From contig CP114060.1 of assembly GCA_026967495.1 (NCBI GenBank), positions 4,464,001 to 4,528,000 of the forward strand: a stretch of DNA of 64,000 bases, written 5' to 3'. Under the pieces are notes generated by a model, which saw only the letters and a list, made by a program, of their open reading frames with translations, searched no databases and was not told the origin of the DNA. Position numbers and translations under genes: made by a program. Within the stretch, counting starts at the first letter, position 1. Each line of letters begins with the position of its first letter. Positions 9,690 through 18,352 of this stretch are shown piece after piece. This DNA is from Rouxiella badensis (lineage in GTDB: Bacteria > Pseudomonadota > Gammaproteobacteria > Enterobacterales > Enterobacteriaceae).

Positions 9690-10402
9690 ACAGCGCACTT
9701 TACGTCGGCAGCGTGCGCCATCGGCGGTTCAAACCGATTGAGCATCATTTTGATTACGGTATTTTTATGGCGCTGATCGACCTAGATGAAATCGACCAGT
9801 TGCCGCACACCGGCATCCGGCTTGAGCGTTTTTCGGCTGCGACCTTTCGTCGCAGCGACTATCTCGGCGGTGGTGATATTAAGGACACCGCCCAGCGGCG
9901 TATTTTAGCGCTCACCGGCGACAGGGTTGAGGGCCGCGTTATGCTCCTCACCCAGCTGCGCTACTTCGGCTGTTATTTTAATCCGGTAAATTTTTACTAT
10001 CTCTACGACAACAACAATGTACTGCAGTGGATGCTAGCGGAAGTGCGTAACACGCCGTGGAACGAGCGCCACACCTACGCGGTGGTACCCGATGGGTCGC
10101 AGACAATAGACAAAGCGTTTCACGTCTCACCCTTTAATCCGATGGATATGGTTTATCACTGGCAGTTAACACCCCCGGGAAAACGTCTGCGTGTGCACAT
10201 CGAGACTCATCGCCAGGAACGCGAATTCGATGCCACGCTGTCACTGGTTTATGCACCGTTGACGCGTCAAAACCTACGCAAGCAGCTTTGGCGCTTTCCG
10301 TTGATGACGGTAAAAACCGCACTTACTATTTATTGGCAGGCAGTGAAACTTTGGTTGAAACGTGCACCAATCTATTCGCATCCTCCCGTTGATAAGGATT
10401 GA
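9686..10402 (+). CDS. DUF1365 family protein
   Basis: A 238-aa DUF1365 (COG3496) protein; family function is not established. The typical N-terminus is present (ALYVGSVRHRRFKPIEHHFDYGIFMALIDLDEI), as are YFGCYFNPVNFYYLYD and AEVRNTPWNERHTYAV, which are strongly conserved in the family. No signal peptide or clear membrane segment is visible. It lies between the FAD oxidoreductase (ATGA overlap) and the CFA-like methyltransferase (start 3 bases after the stop). This order is the signature of a widespread lipid-modification cassette, so a role in making an altered membrane fatty acid is inferred from context only. Confidence 0.88.
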   Translation: MNSALYVGSVRHRRFKPIEHHFDYGIFMALIDLDEIDQLPHTGIRLERFSAATFRRSDYLGGGDIKDTAQRRILALTGDRVEGRVMLLTQLRYFGCYFNPVNFYYLYDNNNVLQWMLAEVRNTPWNERHTYAVVPDGSQTIDKAFHVSPFNPMDMVYHWQLTPPGKRLRVHIETHRQEREFDATLSLVYAPLTRQNLRKQLWRFPLMTVKTALTIYWQAVKLWLKRAPIYSHPPVDKD

Positions 10403-10404
10403 CC

Positions 10405-11634
10405 ATGAACTCACCTGATTTGCGACTTGCCCAACAGGCGGGCAGCCGTCGTCGCAAGGGATCGCGCGCGATATTACTGAGGATGCTAAGGCAGCTGCGC
10501 GGTGCGGGCCTAACGCTGCAGGAAATGGGCAATGAGCCGATGTTTTTCGGCGATGAAACCGCGCCACTGCAAGGCCAGATTGAGGTGCAAGACCTGCGCG
10601 TCTATCGTCGGGTTCTGCTGGGCGGCAGCATTGCGGCCGGTGAAAGCTATATCGACGGCGACTGGACCACGCCGAATTTAACCGTGGTACTGCAACTGCT
10701 GGCGGAGAACCTGGGGTTGGTCGATAAAATCGAATCAAAATTCAGTTGGTTAACCTCACCGGTCAACAGCGTGGTGCATTTCTTCAGAAACAACAGTCCG
10801 AGTCAGGCGCGTAAAAATATCTCGGCGCATTACGACCTCGGCAACGATTTCTATCAGGGCTTTCTCGACGAACGGATGCTTTATTCTTCGGCGTGGTATC
10901 AAACCCCGCACATGACGCTTGAACAGGCACAGGAGGCCAAGATGCGCCGTCTGTGCGAACAGCTGCAGCTGCGTGCTGAAGATCATCTGCTCGAGATTGG
11001 CACCGGTTGGGGCGCGATGGCCGAGTTTGCCGCACGGGAATACGGCTGTCAGGTGACCACCACCACCATCTCGCGCGAGCAGTATGATTTCGCCTGCCAG
11101 CGAATTGAAAAGGCAGGGCTGACCGAGCGCGTGACCGTGCTGTTTGAGGACTATCGCGCCCTGCGCGGGCAGTACGACAAGCTGGTTTCCATCGAAATGA
11201 TTGAGGCGGTCGGTAAACGTTATTTACCGACCTTCTTTAAACGCTGTAATCAGTTGCTGAAACCTAAGGGGCGTATGGCGATTCAGGCCATTACCATCGT
11301 CGACCAGCGCTATAAACACTACAGCCGTAACGTGGATTTTATTCAGCGTTACGTCTTCCCCGGTGGATTCTTGCCCTCGATTAACGCGATGACCGAAAGC
11401 ATGACGCGGCACACCGCGCTAGTGGTGCGGGATCTGTTCGATATCGGCAACGACTATGCGCGCACGCTGTATGAATGGCGCGAGCGCGTCCAGCGCTACT
11501 GGAGCACACAGAATGCCCAATACAACGACGAGCGTTTCCGCCGCCTGTGGGTATTTTACCTGTGCTACTGCGAGGCCGGGTTCAGGGCGCGCACTATCAG
11601 TACCGTCCAGCTGGTTGCCGAGCGACAGGCATGA
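10405..11634 (+). CDS. Cyclopropane-fatty-acid-synthase-like SAM methyltransferase
   Basis: A 409-aa SAM-dependent methyltransferase of the mycolic acid cyclopropane synthase family (COG2230). It shows the SAM-binding motif LEIGTGWGAMAEFAAREYG, the substrate-side NISAHYDLGNDFYQGFLDERMLYSSAW, the following SIEMIEAVGKRY, and VDFIQRYVFPGGFLPS, all characteristic of CFA synthases. The true housekeeping cfa gene normally lies elsewhere, so this is probably a specialised paralogue acting on phospholipid unsaturated acyl chains, perhaps giving branched or furan fatty acids as reported for related clusters. ATG 10405 is chosen (AAGGA 6 bases upstream). It overlaps the DUF2878 gene by ATGA. Confidence 0.92.
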   Translation: MNSPDLRLAQQAGSRRRKGSRAILLRMLRQLRGAGLTLQEMGNEPMFFGDETAPLQGQIEVQDLRVYRRVLLGGSIAAGESYIDGDWTTPNLTVVLQLLAENLGLVDKIESKFSWLTSPVNSVVHFFRNNSPSQARKNISAHYDLGNDFYQGFLDERMLYSSAWYQTPHMTLEQAQEAKMRRLCEQLQLRAEDHLLEIGTGWGAMAEFAAREYGCQVTTTTISREQYDFACQRIEKAGLTERVTVLFEDYRALRGQYDKLVSIEMIEAVGKRYLPTFFKRCNQLLKPKGRMAIQAITIVDQRYKHYSRNVDFIQRYVFPGGFLPSINAMTESMTRHTALVVRDLFDIGNDYARTLYEWRERVQRYWSTQNAQYNDERFRRLWVFYLCYCEAGFRARTISTVQLVAERQA

Positions 11635-12134
11635 ACACGCTGCGCTTTTGGCTCCTGACACTGGGCTTCGACCTCTGGTGGACGCTGGCAGTGTGGGGAC
11701 GCGAAAGCGTGGAGCTATTGCTGGTGGTGGGCGCGCTGCTGATGCTGTTTTTCACGCCTCCAGAGCGCAGAAAATGGGTGCTCTTTGCCTGTGCGCTGGG
11801 TATTGCGATGGACGGTATCTGGGGGGCACTGAGCCTGTTTTCATTCAGTGACGGCGCGGGCGTACCGCTGTGGATGATGGCCCTGTGGCTAAGCTTCAGC
11901 GCCTGGTGGCTATGGTTTTGCAGTCATCTCTCCCTGCGCTGGCCGTGGCTGGTGTTACTCGGGGCAGTCAGCGGTCCGCTGGCCTATTATCTCGGCATGC
12001 GCCTGGATGCTATGCAGCTTGAGGCCTCGCCGTGGCAGGTCTTTTCTACCCTGGCACTTGGCTGGGCGTGCTTTCTACCGATTGTCAGCCTGCCGGTGCT
12101 GCGTAAACATCAGACCTTAAGGAGCTTATCGTGA
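11631..12134 (+). CDS. DUF2878 integral membrane protein
   Basis: A 167-aa highly hydrophobic protein with about five predicted membrane helices (RFWLLTLGFDLWWTLAVW, LLLVVGALLMLFF, WVLFACALGIAMDGIWGAL, WMMALWLSFSAWWLWFC, WPWLVLLGAVSGPLAYYLG) ending with a further segment near SPWQVFSTLALGWACFLPIVSL. The charged GxxxD in the third segment (GIAMDGIWG) and the PLAYYLG motif are typical of DUF2878. Function unknown; possibly a membrane partner of the lipid-modifying enzymes. It is overlapped with both neighbours (ATGA at the start, GTGA at the end). Confidence 0.82.
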   Translation: MNTLRFWLLTLGFDLWWTLAVWGRESVELLLVVGALLMLFFTPPERRKWVLFACALGIAMDGIWGALSLFSFSDGAGVPLWMMALWLSFSAWWLWFCSHLSLRWPWLVLLGAVSGPLAYYLGMRLDAMQLEASPWQVFSTLALGWACFLPIVSLPVLRKHQTLRSLS

Positions 12135-12664
12135 GAACGCGTTTTTTGACGCTATTACTGCTGCTCGGCAGCCTCTGCCTCAGCTCGACCTCGCAGGCGG
12201 CCGCTTGGTCCGCATGGCCACAAACTGGTTCGGCCAAACTGACCTGGGCTTTTCTCGATGTCTACAACTCCCAGCTGCGCACCCCTTCGGGGAAATATCA
12301 GCCCGGTGTGTGGCCTCAGGCGTTGATCATTGACTATCTGCGCGACATCAGCAGTCAGGATCTGACCGAGGCAACCTCAGATCAATGGAAGGCACTCGGC
12401 TTGCTCGATGAAGCCAACCAGCATCAATGGCTGCAAAAAGTACAGGCGATTTGGCCAGACGTCAGCGCGGGCAGCCAGATAACCTTTCTCGCCGATAAGC
12501 AAGGCGGGCAGTTCTACTATCTCGCAAGCAACAATAAAAACGGTGCGCCTGTGCCCATTGGTCCACGTTTTGACGCTTCGTTTCGCGATGCATTTCTGGC
12601 TATCTGGCTTTCTCCGTCCACTCAATACCCTCAACTGCGTAAAGGCCTGATCGGGTACCGCTAA
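12131..12664 (+). CDS. Chalcone-isomerase-like periplasmic protein
   Basis: A 177-aa protein with an N-terminal signal peptide ending at SQAAA (about residue 24), then a chalcone-isomerase-like fold: GSAKLTWAFLDVYNSQLRTPSGKY, PQALIIDYLRDIS and GPRFDASFRDAFLAIWLSP are typical of the bacterial family members, most of which lack plant-type CHI catalysis and are thought to bind fatty acids. GTG 12131 is the start (AAGGAGC upstream), overlapping the DUF2878 stop. Together with DUF3833 it recurs in the same cassette in other proteobacteria (recalled). A periplasmic lipid-binding role is inferred. Confidence 0.8.
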   Translation: MRTRFLTLLLLLGSLCLSSTSQAAAWSAWPQTGSAKLTWAFLDVYNSQLRTPSGKYQPGVWPQALIIDYLRDISSQDLTEATSDQWKALGLLDEANQHQWLQKVQAIWPDVSAGSQITFLADKQGGQFYYLASNNKNGAPVPIGPRFDASFRDAFLAIWLSPSTQYPQLRKGLIGYR

Positions 12665-12677
12665 TACAGGAGTTACC

Positions 12678-13214
12678 ATGCTCAATATTCAGGGTTTTAT
12701 CCGTTTCATGACGCTGGCCGTCGCCTTGCTGCTCGCAGGATGCAGCGCGAAAATAGATGACTACAAGGGCACACAGCCGCAGCTGGATATTTACAGCTAC
12801 TTTCAGGGCAACAGTCATGCCTGGGGTATGATTCAGGATTACAGCAACAAGCAGACGCGGCGCTTCTCGGTGATCATTCGCGGTGACGTGGTGGGCGATA
12901 CGCTGACCTTGCACGAAGATTTCACCTACAACGACGGTGAGAAACAGACGCGGGTATGGCACATTCAGCGTCAGCCTGACGGCAGCTATCGCGGCACGGC
13001 GGGGGATATTATCGGCGTAGCGACCGGCCATACGCAGGGCAACGCCTTTAACTGGAACTACGTGATGGATATCAAAGCCAGCGGCAAAACCTACCGTCTG
13101 AACTTCGATGACTGGCTGTTTCAACAAGACGATCGGCATCTGATGAACGTGACATCGCTGACTAAATTCGGTGTCCAGGTTGCCAGAGTCACGCTGTTCT
13201 TCGAAAAACAGTAA
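12678..13214 (+). CDS. DUF3833 lipoprotein
   Basis: A 178-aa lipoprotein: the hydrophobic leader MTLAVALLLAGCSAK gives a lipobox LAGC with Cys at residue 22. The body (DIYSYFQGNSHAWGMIQDYSNKQTRRFSVIIRG, NYVMDIKASGKTYRLNFDDWLF, TKFGVQVARVTLFFEK) matches the DUF3833 family, beta-rich proteins of unknown function that accompany CFA-like/DUF1365 clusters. It follows the chalcone-isomerase-like gene by 13 bases with AGGAG upstream and is the last gene of the operon, before a terminator. It is probably attached to the inner or outer membrane facing the periplasm. Confidence 0.82.
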   Translation: MLNIQGFIRFMTLAVALLLAGCSAKIDDYKGTQPQLDIYSYFQGNSHAWGMIQDYSNKQTRRFSVIIRGDVVGDTLTLHEDFTYNDGEKQTRVWHIQRQPDGSYRGTAGDIIGVATGHTQGNAFNWNYVMDIKASGKTYRLNFDDWLFQQDDRHLMNVTSLTKFGVQVARVTLFFEKQ

Positions 13215-13220
13215 TGACAG

Positions 13221-13253
13221 CGCCCTCTCTCACCGCAGCGAGCGAGGGCGTTT
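13221..13253. terminator. Terminator between the lipid operon and yedA
   Basis: CGCCCTCTCTC (13221-13231) and GAGCGAGGGCG (13240-13250) form an 11-bp stem with one mismatch, followed by TTT, between convergent genes. The short T tract makes it a modest candidate, possibly bidirectional. Confidence 0.6.
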
Positions 13254-13259
13254 CAGACG

Positions 13260-14177
13260 CTAGACCTTAACCTTATCAAGCGGGGCAGGCTTTGGTTTGA
13301 ATACGAAGCGCCCCAGCGTCACCAGCAGCACCGCACTCAGGATGACCCCGAGCGCCAGCCATTCGACCCGCGACAGCGACTCCCCCGCGAAGCCGATGCC
13401 TAGCAGAACGGCGACGATAGGATTCACGTAGGCATAGCTGGTTGCGATGGCCGGTCTGACCGTTTTTAGCAAGAACATATAGGCGCTGATAGCAATCATC
13501 GGTTCCAAAACCACCAGATACGCCAGCGCCGCAAATGCGCTGGCGGAAGGAACATGCGTTAGCTTCTCACCGCTCAAACGACTCACCACCAGCAGTACGA
13601 CACCGGCAATAATCATCTCGGCTGCACCGGCCATCAGCCCTTTCGGCAGCTGCACGCGGGCACTCAGCACCGACCCAAAGGCCCAGCTCAAAGAGGCCAG
13701 CAAAATCAACAGCGCTCCCCAGGGATTGCCGCTGAGATTGCTGCCAGTATTAAGCAAAACAATGCCGCAAAGCCCCATAGCGACGCCGGTCCATTCAAGC
13801 CGACTGTTCGGCATGCCAAACAGTCGGCTGAAGCACAACGTAAACAGCGGCACGGTGGCCACCATCACGGCGGCAATGCCGGAGGGCACCTCAAGATGCT
13901 CGGCGACGGTCACTAAACCGTTCCCCACGGCAAGCAGTAGGATACCTATTACCCCCGCAGCCAGCCACTGCGTCATCGACGGCACATTGTGACCGCGCAG
14001 CAGCAAAAAGGTGAACAGGATAACGCCCGCCACGAAGAAACGGATCCCTGCCATCATTAGCGGCGGCCAGCTTTCAACGCCCACGCGGATCACCAGATAG
14101 GTTGAACCCCAGATAAAATACAGCGCAAACAAGGCACTCATTAACGGCAACAGCGTACGCAAAGTGGAACGTGACAT
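13260..14177 (-). CDS. yedA: EamA-family (DMT) inner-membrane transporter YedA
   Basis: A 305-aa ten-helix drug/metabolite transporter with two EamA repeats. The N-terminus LLPLMSALFALYFIWGSTYLVIRVGVESWPPLMMAG and SGIAAVMVATVPLFTLCFSRLFG are almost the E. coli YedA sequence (recalled); ATSYAYVNPIVAVLLG and EWLALGVILSAVLLVTLGR complete the second repeat. The substrate of YedA is not established. One short region of repeat 2 (LVVLEPMIAIS) differs from the usual LALFGSIIAIN. Single gene, convergent with the lipid operon. Confidence 0.9.
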   Translation of the reverse strand: MSRSTLRTLLPLMSALFALYFIWGSTYLVIRVGVESWPPLMMAGIRFFVAGVILFTFLLLRGHNVPSMTQWLAAGVIGILLLAVGNGLVTVAEHLEVPSGIAAVMVATVPLFTLCFSRLFGMPNSRLEWTGVAMGLCGIVLLNTGSNLSGNPWGALLILLASLSWAFGSVLSARVQLPKGLMAGAAEMIIAGVVLLVVSRLSGEKLTHVPSASAFAALAYLVVLEPMIAISAYMFLLKTVRPAIATSYAYVNPIVAVLLGIGFAGESLSRVEWLALGVILSAVLLVTLGRFVFKPKPAPLDKVKV

Positions 14178-14393
14178 AATTTTTGCTTATAGCGAAGACA
14201 AGAGGCACTCAGTTAACGCTATCTCAGGGATGGCTAGCAAGTTCCGCCGTGCTATTTAGCGAAAAGGTAACGAGAAAGTTTCTTGAAGTTTATGGAATGT
14301 ATCCAGAAAGTATTTTTCGCACAAATAATGACTGTGTCATGCGGCTTAAAAGTTTTATACTGAGCGCCTGTTTTTGGAAAAAGTCCGGCAAAA

Positions 14394-14567
14394 ATGAATA
14401 CTCTAGGTAAAAAACTGTTTATCGCCTTGTTCGGCCTGATGGCTATCGGCGCTATCGGCGGTGTAATGGTGGCAGGCTATGCCATCGTTATTGAAGAGCC
14501 CGTGAAACTGCCAGGCGGCGCACCCACCCCTGTTACCGCACCAGCGCCTGCCTCCACGGCTTCCTGA
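14394..14567 (+). CDS. Small membrane protein, unknown (57 aa)
   Basis: A short reading frame, MNTLGKKLFIALFGLMAI, with one strong membrane helix or uncleaved signal anchor (residues 6-32, rich in G/A), then a proline/alanine-rich tail (GGAPTPVTAPAPASTAS). I do not recognise the family. The ribosome site is weak. The helix-forming bias and the P/A-rich tail are protein-like and argue for a real product. It begins 216 bases upstream of yedA on the opposite strand. Confidence 0.45.
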   Translation: MNTLGKKLFIALFGLMAIGAIGGVMVAGYAIVIEEPVKLPGGAPTPVTAPAPASTAS

Positions 14568-14738
14568 AGCCCCGCCACTGGCACAATGCGCCTGAGCAGG
14601 CATAAACTGGATTTCGCTTATTCCACGTGCCTGCTGAATTATTCACGTTAATTCCATATTGAAACTGTATTTTTTTGTCGCTGCTATTTTCTCTATACTG
14701 CCGCCTGACCCTCCCTCAATAATATTAAGGAATACACC

Positions 14739-14979
14739 ATGTGCCATGCTGTCAACCCGCCCCCCTTTATGGCTCCCAGAGCCTCCCCTACAGAATAGCC
14801 AACCTGAAAATACTTTTAACGGAAATAACAGACCCTCTACGCCACGGGCAATGACTGAATACTTAAAAAGCGCTAAAAATAGAGAGATTTCCTTTACCCC
14901 TTATAAGGACAATACCGTTAAAAGCAGTAATAATCCCGTCCAGGTAGAATTAACTCATAGTTTAAAAAAACTTACTTGA
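14739..14979 (+). CDS. Small orphan protein in AT-rich islet (frameshifted)
   Basis: AAGGA lies before ATG 14739 (MCHAVNPP). The frame ends quickly unless one base is removed from six C at 14760-14765, after which it reads on as LWLPEPPLQNSQPENTFNG and ends KAVKSS-like, VELTHSLKKLT, for 79 aa. Hydrophilic, proline-rich at the start, no membrane segment or signal peptide. No family recognised. Base composition is clearly more AT-rich than the flanking genes, suggesting horizontal acquisition. An alternative is that only the uninterrupted later portion is translated. Confidence 0.4.
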
Positions 14980-15113
14980 GTACTCTGATGCATTATCCGA
15001 TTTATTGAGAGGTAAAAGAGGTAACCCTCGACTACGCCAGCAGAGCGAGTCCCATTAAAGCGGACAGTTCTCCACTACGTTCGCCTTCACTGGTGCTCGC
15101 CATCGAGAGGAAA

Positions 15114-15404
15114 ATGAGTCGAAACAATACTGATAAGATAAAAATCATCTATCCAAACCTGGCCAGCCATTCATTGGATAAAATAAAAACGTTAGAGGAA
15201 GAAATAGGCGAACTCAATAATGACTTACGTTTAATCGAACGTTCATTAGCGAGGTATGAAATCACGTCAGAGGAAAAAGAAAAAACCCTCCACTATTTGA
15301 AAAATGATTTAAATAATAACTTCCTAAAGAATTATAAAAGCAATATTCTTTCCTCAAGCTACATCGTTAAACAGCCTGCGGATTTTCTATCACGATTTGT
15401 TTAA
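15114..15404 (+). CDS. Small coiled-coil orphan protein (96 aa)
   Basis: ATG 15114 has a good site (GAGAGG, 3 bases before the start). The product MSRNNTDKIKIIYPNLASH is followed by a charged, coiled-coil-prone segment (LDKIKTLEEEIGELNNDLRLIERSLARYEITSEEKEKTLHYL, in two visible heptad-rich stretches) and a short tail. No family recognised. AT-rich like the gene before it. The size and coiled coil resemble small chaperones or secreted-protein partners, but this is a guess. It lies downstream of the previous orphan gene on the same strand with a gap of about 130 bases. Confidence 0.55.
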   Translation: MSRNNTDKIKIIYPNLASHSLDKIKTLEEEIGELNNDLRLIERSLARYEITSEEKEKTLHYLKNDLNNNFLKNYKSNILSSSYIVKQPADFLSRFV

Positions 15405-15439
15405 TAGATCATCCATAGTATTATTATCGTCTCAGTAAG

Positions 15440-16209
15440 CTACTCTCGCGCTGAAGGCTGCCAATTTTGTAGACGACGACTCCAGCGCTCAAATATCATA
15501 TCAACAATAATGGCCAGCAGCGCCACCACGATGGCCCCCTGCAATACATAGGCCGTATTGAATCCGCTCAGCCCGATAATAATCGGCGAACCGAGGCTCT
15601 GTGTCCCCACGCTAGAGGCGATGGCCGCCGTGCCAATATTAATAATCACCGAGGTGCGGATGCCTGCCAGAATGACCGGCGCCGCCAGCGGCAGCTCGAC
15701 CTGGGTCAGTACCTGTAATCGGCTCATGCCGACCCCTTCGGCAATTTCGCGCGCCGAGGCGGGTACCGATTCAAGGCCGGTAATGGTGCCCTGTAAAATC
15801 GGCAGCAGCCCGTAAAGCACCAGCGCGATGATGGCCGGTTTCTCACTGAATCCCATCACCGGCACGGCGACGGCTAACACCGCCACCGGGGAAAGGTCTG
15901 CCCCATCGCGACCAGTGTTTCAACCAACGCCCTGAACTCCTTGCCGGCCTGGCGCGTGACTCCCATCCCCGCCAGCACACCGATGACGACCGCAATCGCG
16001 CTCGAAACGCCGACCAGCACCAGATGTGCCAGCACCAGGCTGCTGAAGCTGTCTTGCAGATAAACCGGCCTGTCGAGGTCAGGAAACAGCCAATGAAAGA
16101 CTCCGCCTAAAGAACGCATCCCAAAGATAAGCGCAAGGAACACCGCGATAACCCAAGTCAGCGGATCGCGCAGTGCTCGCAGCCAGCGATTGCCCGTCAG
16201 GTTGCTCAT
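15440..16209 (-). CDS. yehW: Osmolyte ABC importer permease YehW (frameshifted)
   Basis: Inner-membrane permease of the OsmF/YehYXW importer, a glycine-betaine-type ABC system described as low-affinity in E. coli. About six helices; the inner loop EGVGMSRLQVLTQVELPLAAPVILAGIRT is the EAA-like contact with the ATPase. The frame breaks at GGGG 15888-15891; one added base joins VAMGQTFPPVAVLAVAVPVMGFSEKPA and gives 256 aa, near the E. coli size. It overlaps yehX by 4 bases and is the last gene of the operon. Confidence 0.9.
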
Positions 16210-17144
16210 AACGCCTCCCGCTCTGCCACCAGATCGGCGAAGTGAAGTACCCCGATTAACCGCTGATTGTCATCAATCACCGGCAGACGTTCGGTGTGAC
16301 GGGCCACGAAAATCGACAGCGCCTCACGTAGCGATATAGACGCTAATACCGGTTCGCCCTCGGCAGTTTCTCCCCGGCGCGTTCTCTCGCCGACGGACGC
16401 TAACGACAGCAGTTTTATTCCAAGCTCGCTGCGCCCGAAGAAGTCACGCACAAACGGCGTCGCTGGCTGCGTCAGCAGCTCCAGCGGCGTGCCCTGCTGC
16501 ACGATTTGCCCATCGCTGAGCAACACAATGCGGTCCGCCAGACCTAACGCTTCATCGATATCGTGCGTCACCAGGACGATAGTGCGCCCGGAAAGCTGAT
16601 GAATGCGCGCAATCTCTTTCTGCAGCGTCGCACGCGTAACCGGATCCAGTGCACCGAAGGGTTCATCCATCAGCAACACCTCAGGGTCGGCGGCCAGCGC
16701 TCGCGCAACCCCCACCCGCTGCTGCTGGCCGCCGGAAAGCTGGTGCGGATAGCGATGACGAAACTGTTCAGGGTTAAGGCTCAACAGCTCCATCAGTTCG
16801 GTCACGCGGTCGCGAATTTTGGTCTTTGGCCACTTAAGCAACTGCGGCACGGTGGCAATATTCTGTTCCACCGTCCAATGTGGAAACAGCCCGATAGACT
16901 GGATGGCGTAACCCATTCTACGGCGTAAATCCTGCGCGCGAAGCTTCTCGATAGGCTCATCGGCAAAGGTAATTTGCCCGCGGTCGTGCTCAACCAACCG
17001 ATTGATCATTTTAAGCGTGGTTGATTTTCCCGAACCGGAAGTCCCGATCAGCACGGTAAACTCCCCCTTAGCGATGTGCAGATTGAGATCGCGCACTACC
17101 GCCTTACCGGCAAAGAATTTGCTTACCTGTGAGAAATTGATCAT
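16206..17144 (-). CDS. yehX: Osmolyte ABC importer ATPase YehX
   Basis: A 312-aa ABC ATPase with Walker A GTSGSGKST (residues 34-42), signature LSGGQQQRVG, Walker B VLLMDEPFGALD and switch histidine VTHD. The C-terminal region (ERLPVIDDNQRLIGVLHFADLV) is a CBS-type regulatory portion, as in osmolyte ATPases of the OpuA/ProV/YehX group. It energises YehW and YehY and overlaps both genes by 4 bases. Confidence 0.94.
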   Translation of the reverse strand: MINFSQVSKFFAGKAVVRDLNLHIAKGEFTVLIGTSGSGKSTTLKMINRLVEHDRGQITFADEPIEKLRAQDLRRRMGYAIQSIGLFPHWTVEQNIATVPQLLKWPKTKIRDRVTELMELLSLNPEQFRHRYPHQLSGGQQQRVGVARALAADPEVLLMDEPFGALDPVTRATLQKEIARIHQLSGRTIVLVTHDIDEALGLADRIVLLSDGQIVQQGTPLELLTQPATPFVRDFFGRSELGIKLLSLASVGERTRRGETAEGEPVLASISLREALSIFVARHTERLPVIDDNQRLIGVLHFADLVAEREAL

Positions 17145-18322
17145 TTGCGCGAGGTCTCCAGAATTGAGACTAAAAATTTAAAAATTCCGTCAACCACGGC
17201 CGCCATCAACACCGCCGGGATCACGCCAAGCAGCACCAGATCCAGTGCGCTGCTGAGCAGTCCCTGAAACATGATGGCCCCTAGCCCACCGGCACCGATC
17301 AGTGCGGCGACCATCGCCATGCCCACGGTCTGTACCGCGACGATGCGGATACCGGACAAAATAACCGGCAGCGCGATAGGAGTCTGCACCTTATAAAAGA
17401 CCTGAAAACGGCTGAGGCCCATGCCGGTGGCCGACTCTATCACGCCGGGCGCGACGGAGTTCATTCCCGCTATGACGCTTCGCACCAGAGGCAACAGCGA
17501 ATACAGCACCAGTGCGATAATTGCCGGTGCCGCACCGATGCCGCTTATGCCGTGTGCGCCGAGCCAGGGAACGGCCTTGGCAAGCCCCGCCAGCGGGGCG
17601 AGAAGGAGGCCAAACAGTGCGATCGACGGAAGCGTCTGGATAATATTGAGTATGGAGAGCACCGACGGCTGCCAGCGCGGCAAACGGCAGCACAGCATAC
17701 CGAGCGGCAGGCCAATCAGAATCGCGGGTATCAGCGTGCCGACCAGCAGTCCGAGGTGCTGCCAGAGTGCGTCATTGAACACGTCCGAACGATTCTCATA
17801 CTCTTTGAGCAGGGAAAGCTGCGACAGCTGCCCGCTCGCGAGCAGCACCACGATGGGCACAGCAAGCTGGAGGTTAAGCAACACCCGCCAGCTGTGATTG
17901 GCGGTCAAACGGCTGATGGCGTCGGAGGCCGTCAGCAGCGACAGCGCGGCGCAGGCCCAGAATCCCCCGCCAAAAGAGATGCGTGCCAGGCTGTCTTCAT
18001 CCCCTCCAGTCAGCGATAAAGCCGCGTGCCCGGCCAGCGCCACCAGCAGCGCTAGCAGCAGTTCGGCCAGCAGCATGACCAGCCAATAAACGCCTCGCGA
18101 CGGGGTAACAAAAGAAAGCAAAAATAAAAGGATAACCGGCAATAGCAGCAGCACAACGGGCCCGTTGAGCAGCGATGACAGGGCAATGCCCTGTCCCGAG
18201 ATCAAACGATTGGGCGCGTGGGTGATAAACGCCAGACCGGCACCGGCGGCGATTATCAGCACCAGCAGCGTAAAAAGTACGCGGTTCTTTATTATGCGGT
18301 GAGCCAACACAACGTTAGTCAA
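17141..18322 (-). CDS. yehY: Osmolyte ABC importer permease YehY
   Basis: A 393-aa multi-spanning permease, longer than YehW because of an extra N-terminal hydrophobic half (about four helices) before the conserved binding-protein-dependent transport domain (HLGLLVGTLIPAILIGLPLGML). The EAA-like loop is ATGMGLSRFQVFYKVQTPIALPVILSGIRI. It matches E. coli YehY (about 385 aa). It lies 30 bases after osmF and overlaps yehX, consistent with one osmF-yehYXW transcript, which is RpoS-dependent in E. coli. Confidence 0.93.
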   Translation of the reverse strand: MTNVVLAHRIIKNRVLFTLLVLIIAAGAGLAFITHAPNRLISGQGIALSSLLNGPVVLLLLPVILLFLLSFVTPSRGVYWLVMLLAELLLALLVALAGHAALSLTGGDEDSLARISFGGGFWACAALSLLTASDAISRLTANHSWRVLLNLQLAVPIVVLLASGQLSQLSLLKEYENRSDVFNDALWQHLGLLVGTLIPAILIGLPLGMLCCRLPRWQPSVLSILNIIQTLPSIALFGLLLAPLAGLAKAVPWLGAHGISGIGAAPAIIALVLYSLLPLVRSVIAGMNSVAPGVIESATGMGLSRFQVFYKVQTPIALPVILSGIRIVAVQTVGMAMVAALIGAGGLGAIMFQGLLSSALDLVLLGVIPAVLMAAVVDGIFKFLVSILETSRK

Positions 18323-18352
18323 AAAAACTCTCCCTGCCCCCTTAACCTATTG

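Noticed and set aside
14183..14410. A 75-aa open frame upstream of the small membrane protein
   Set aside because: No ribosome site and no protein-like features; it overlaps the yedA promoter region.
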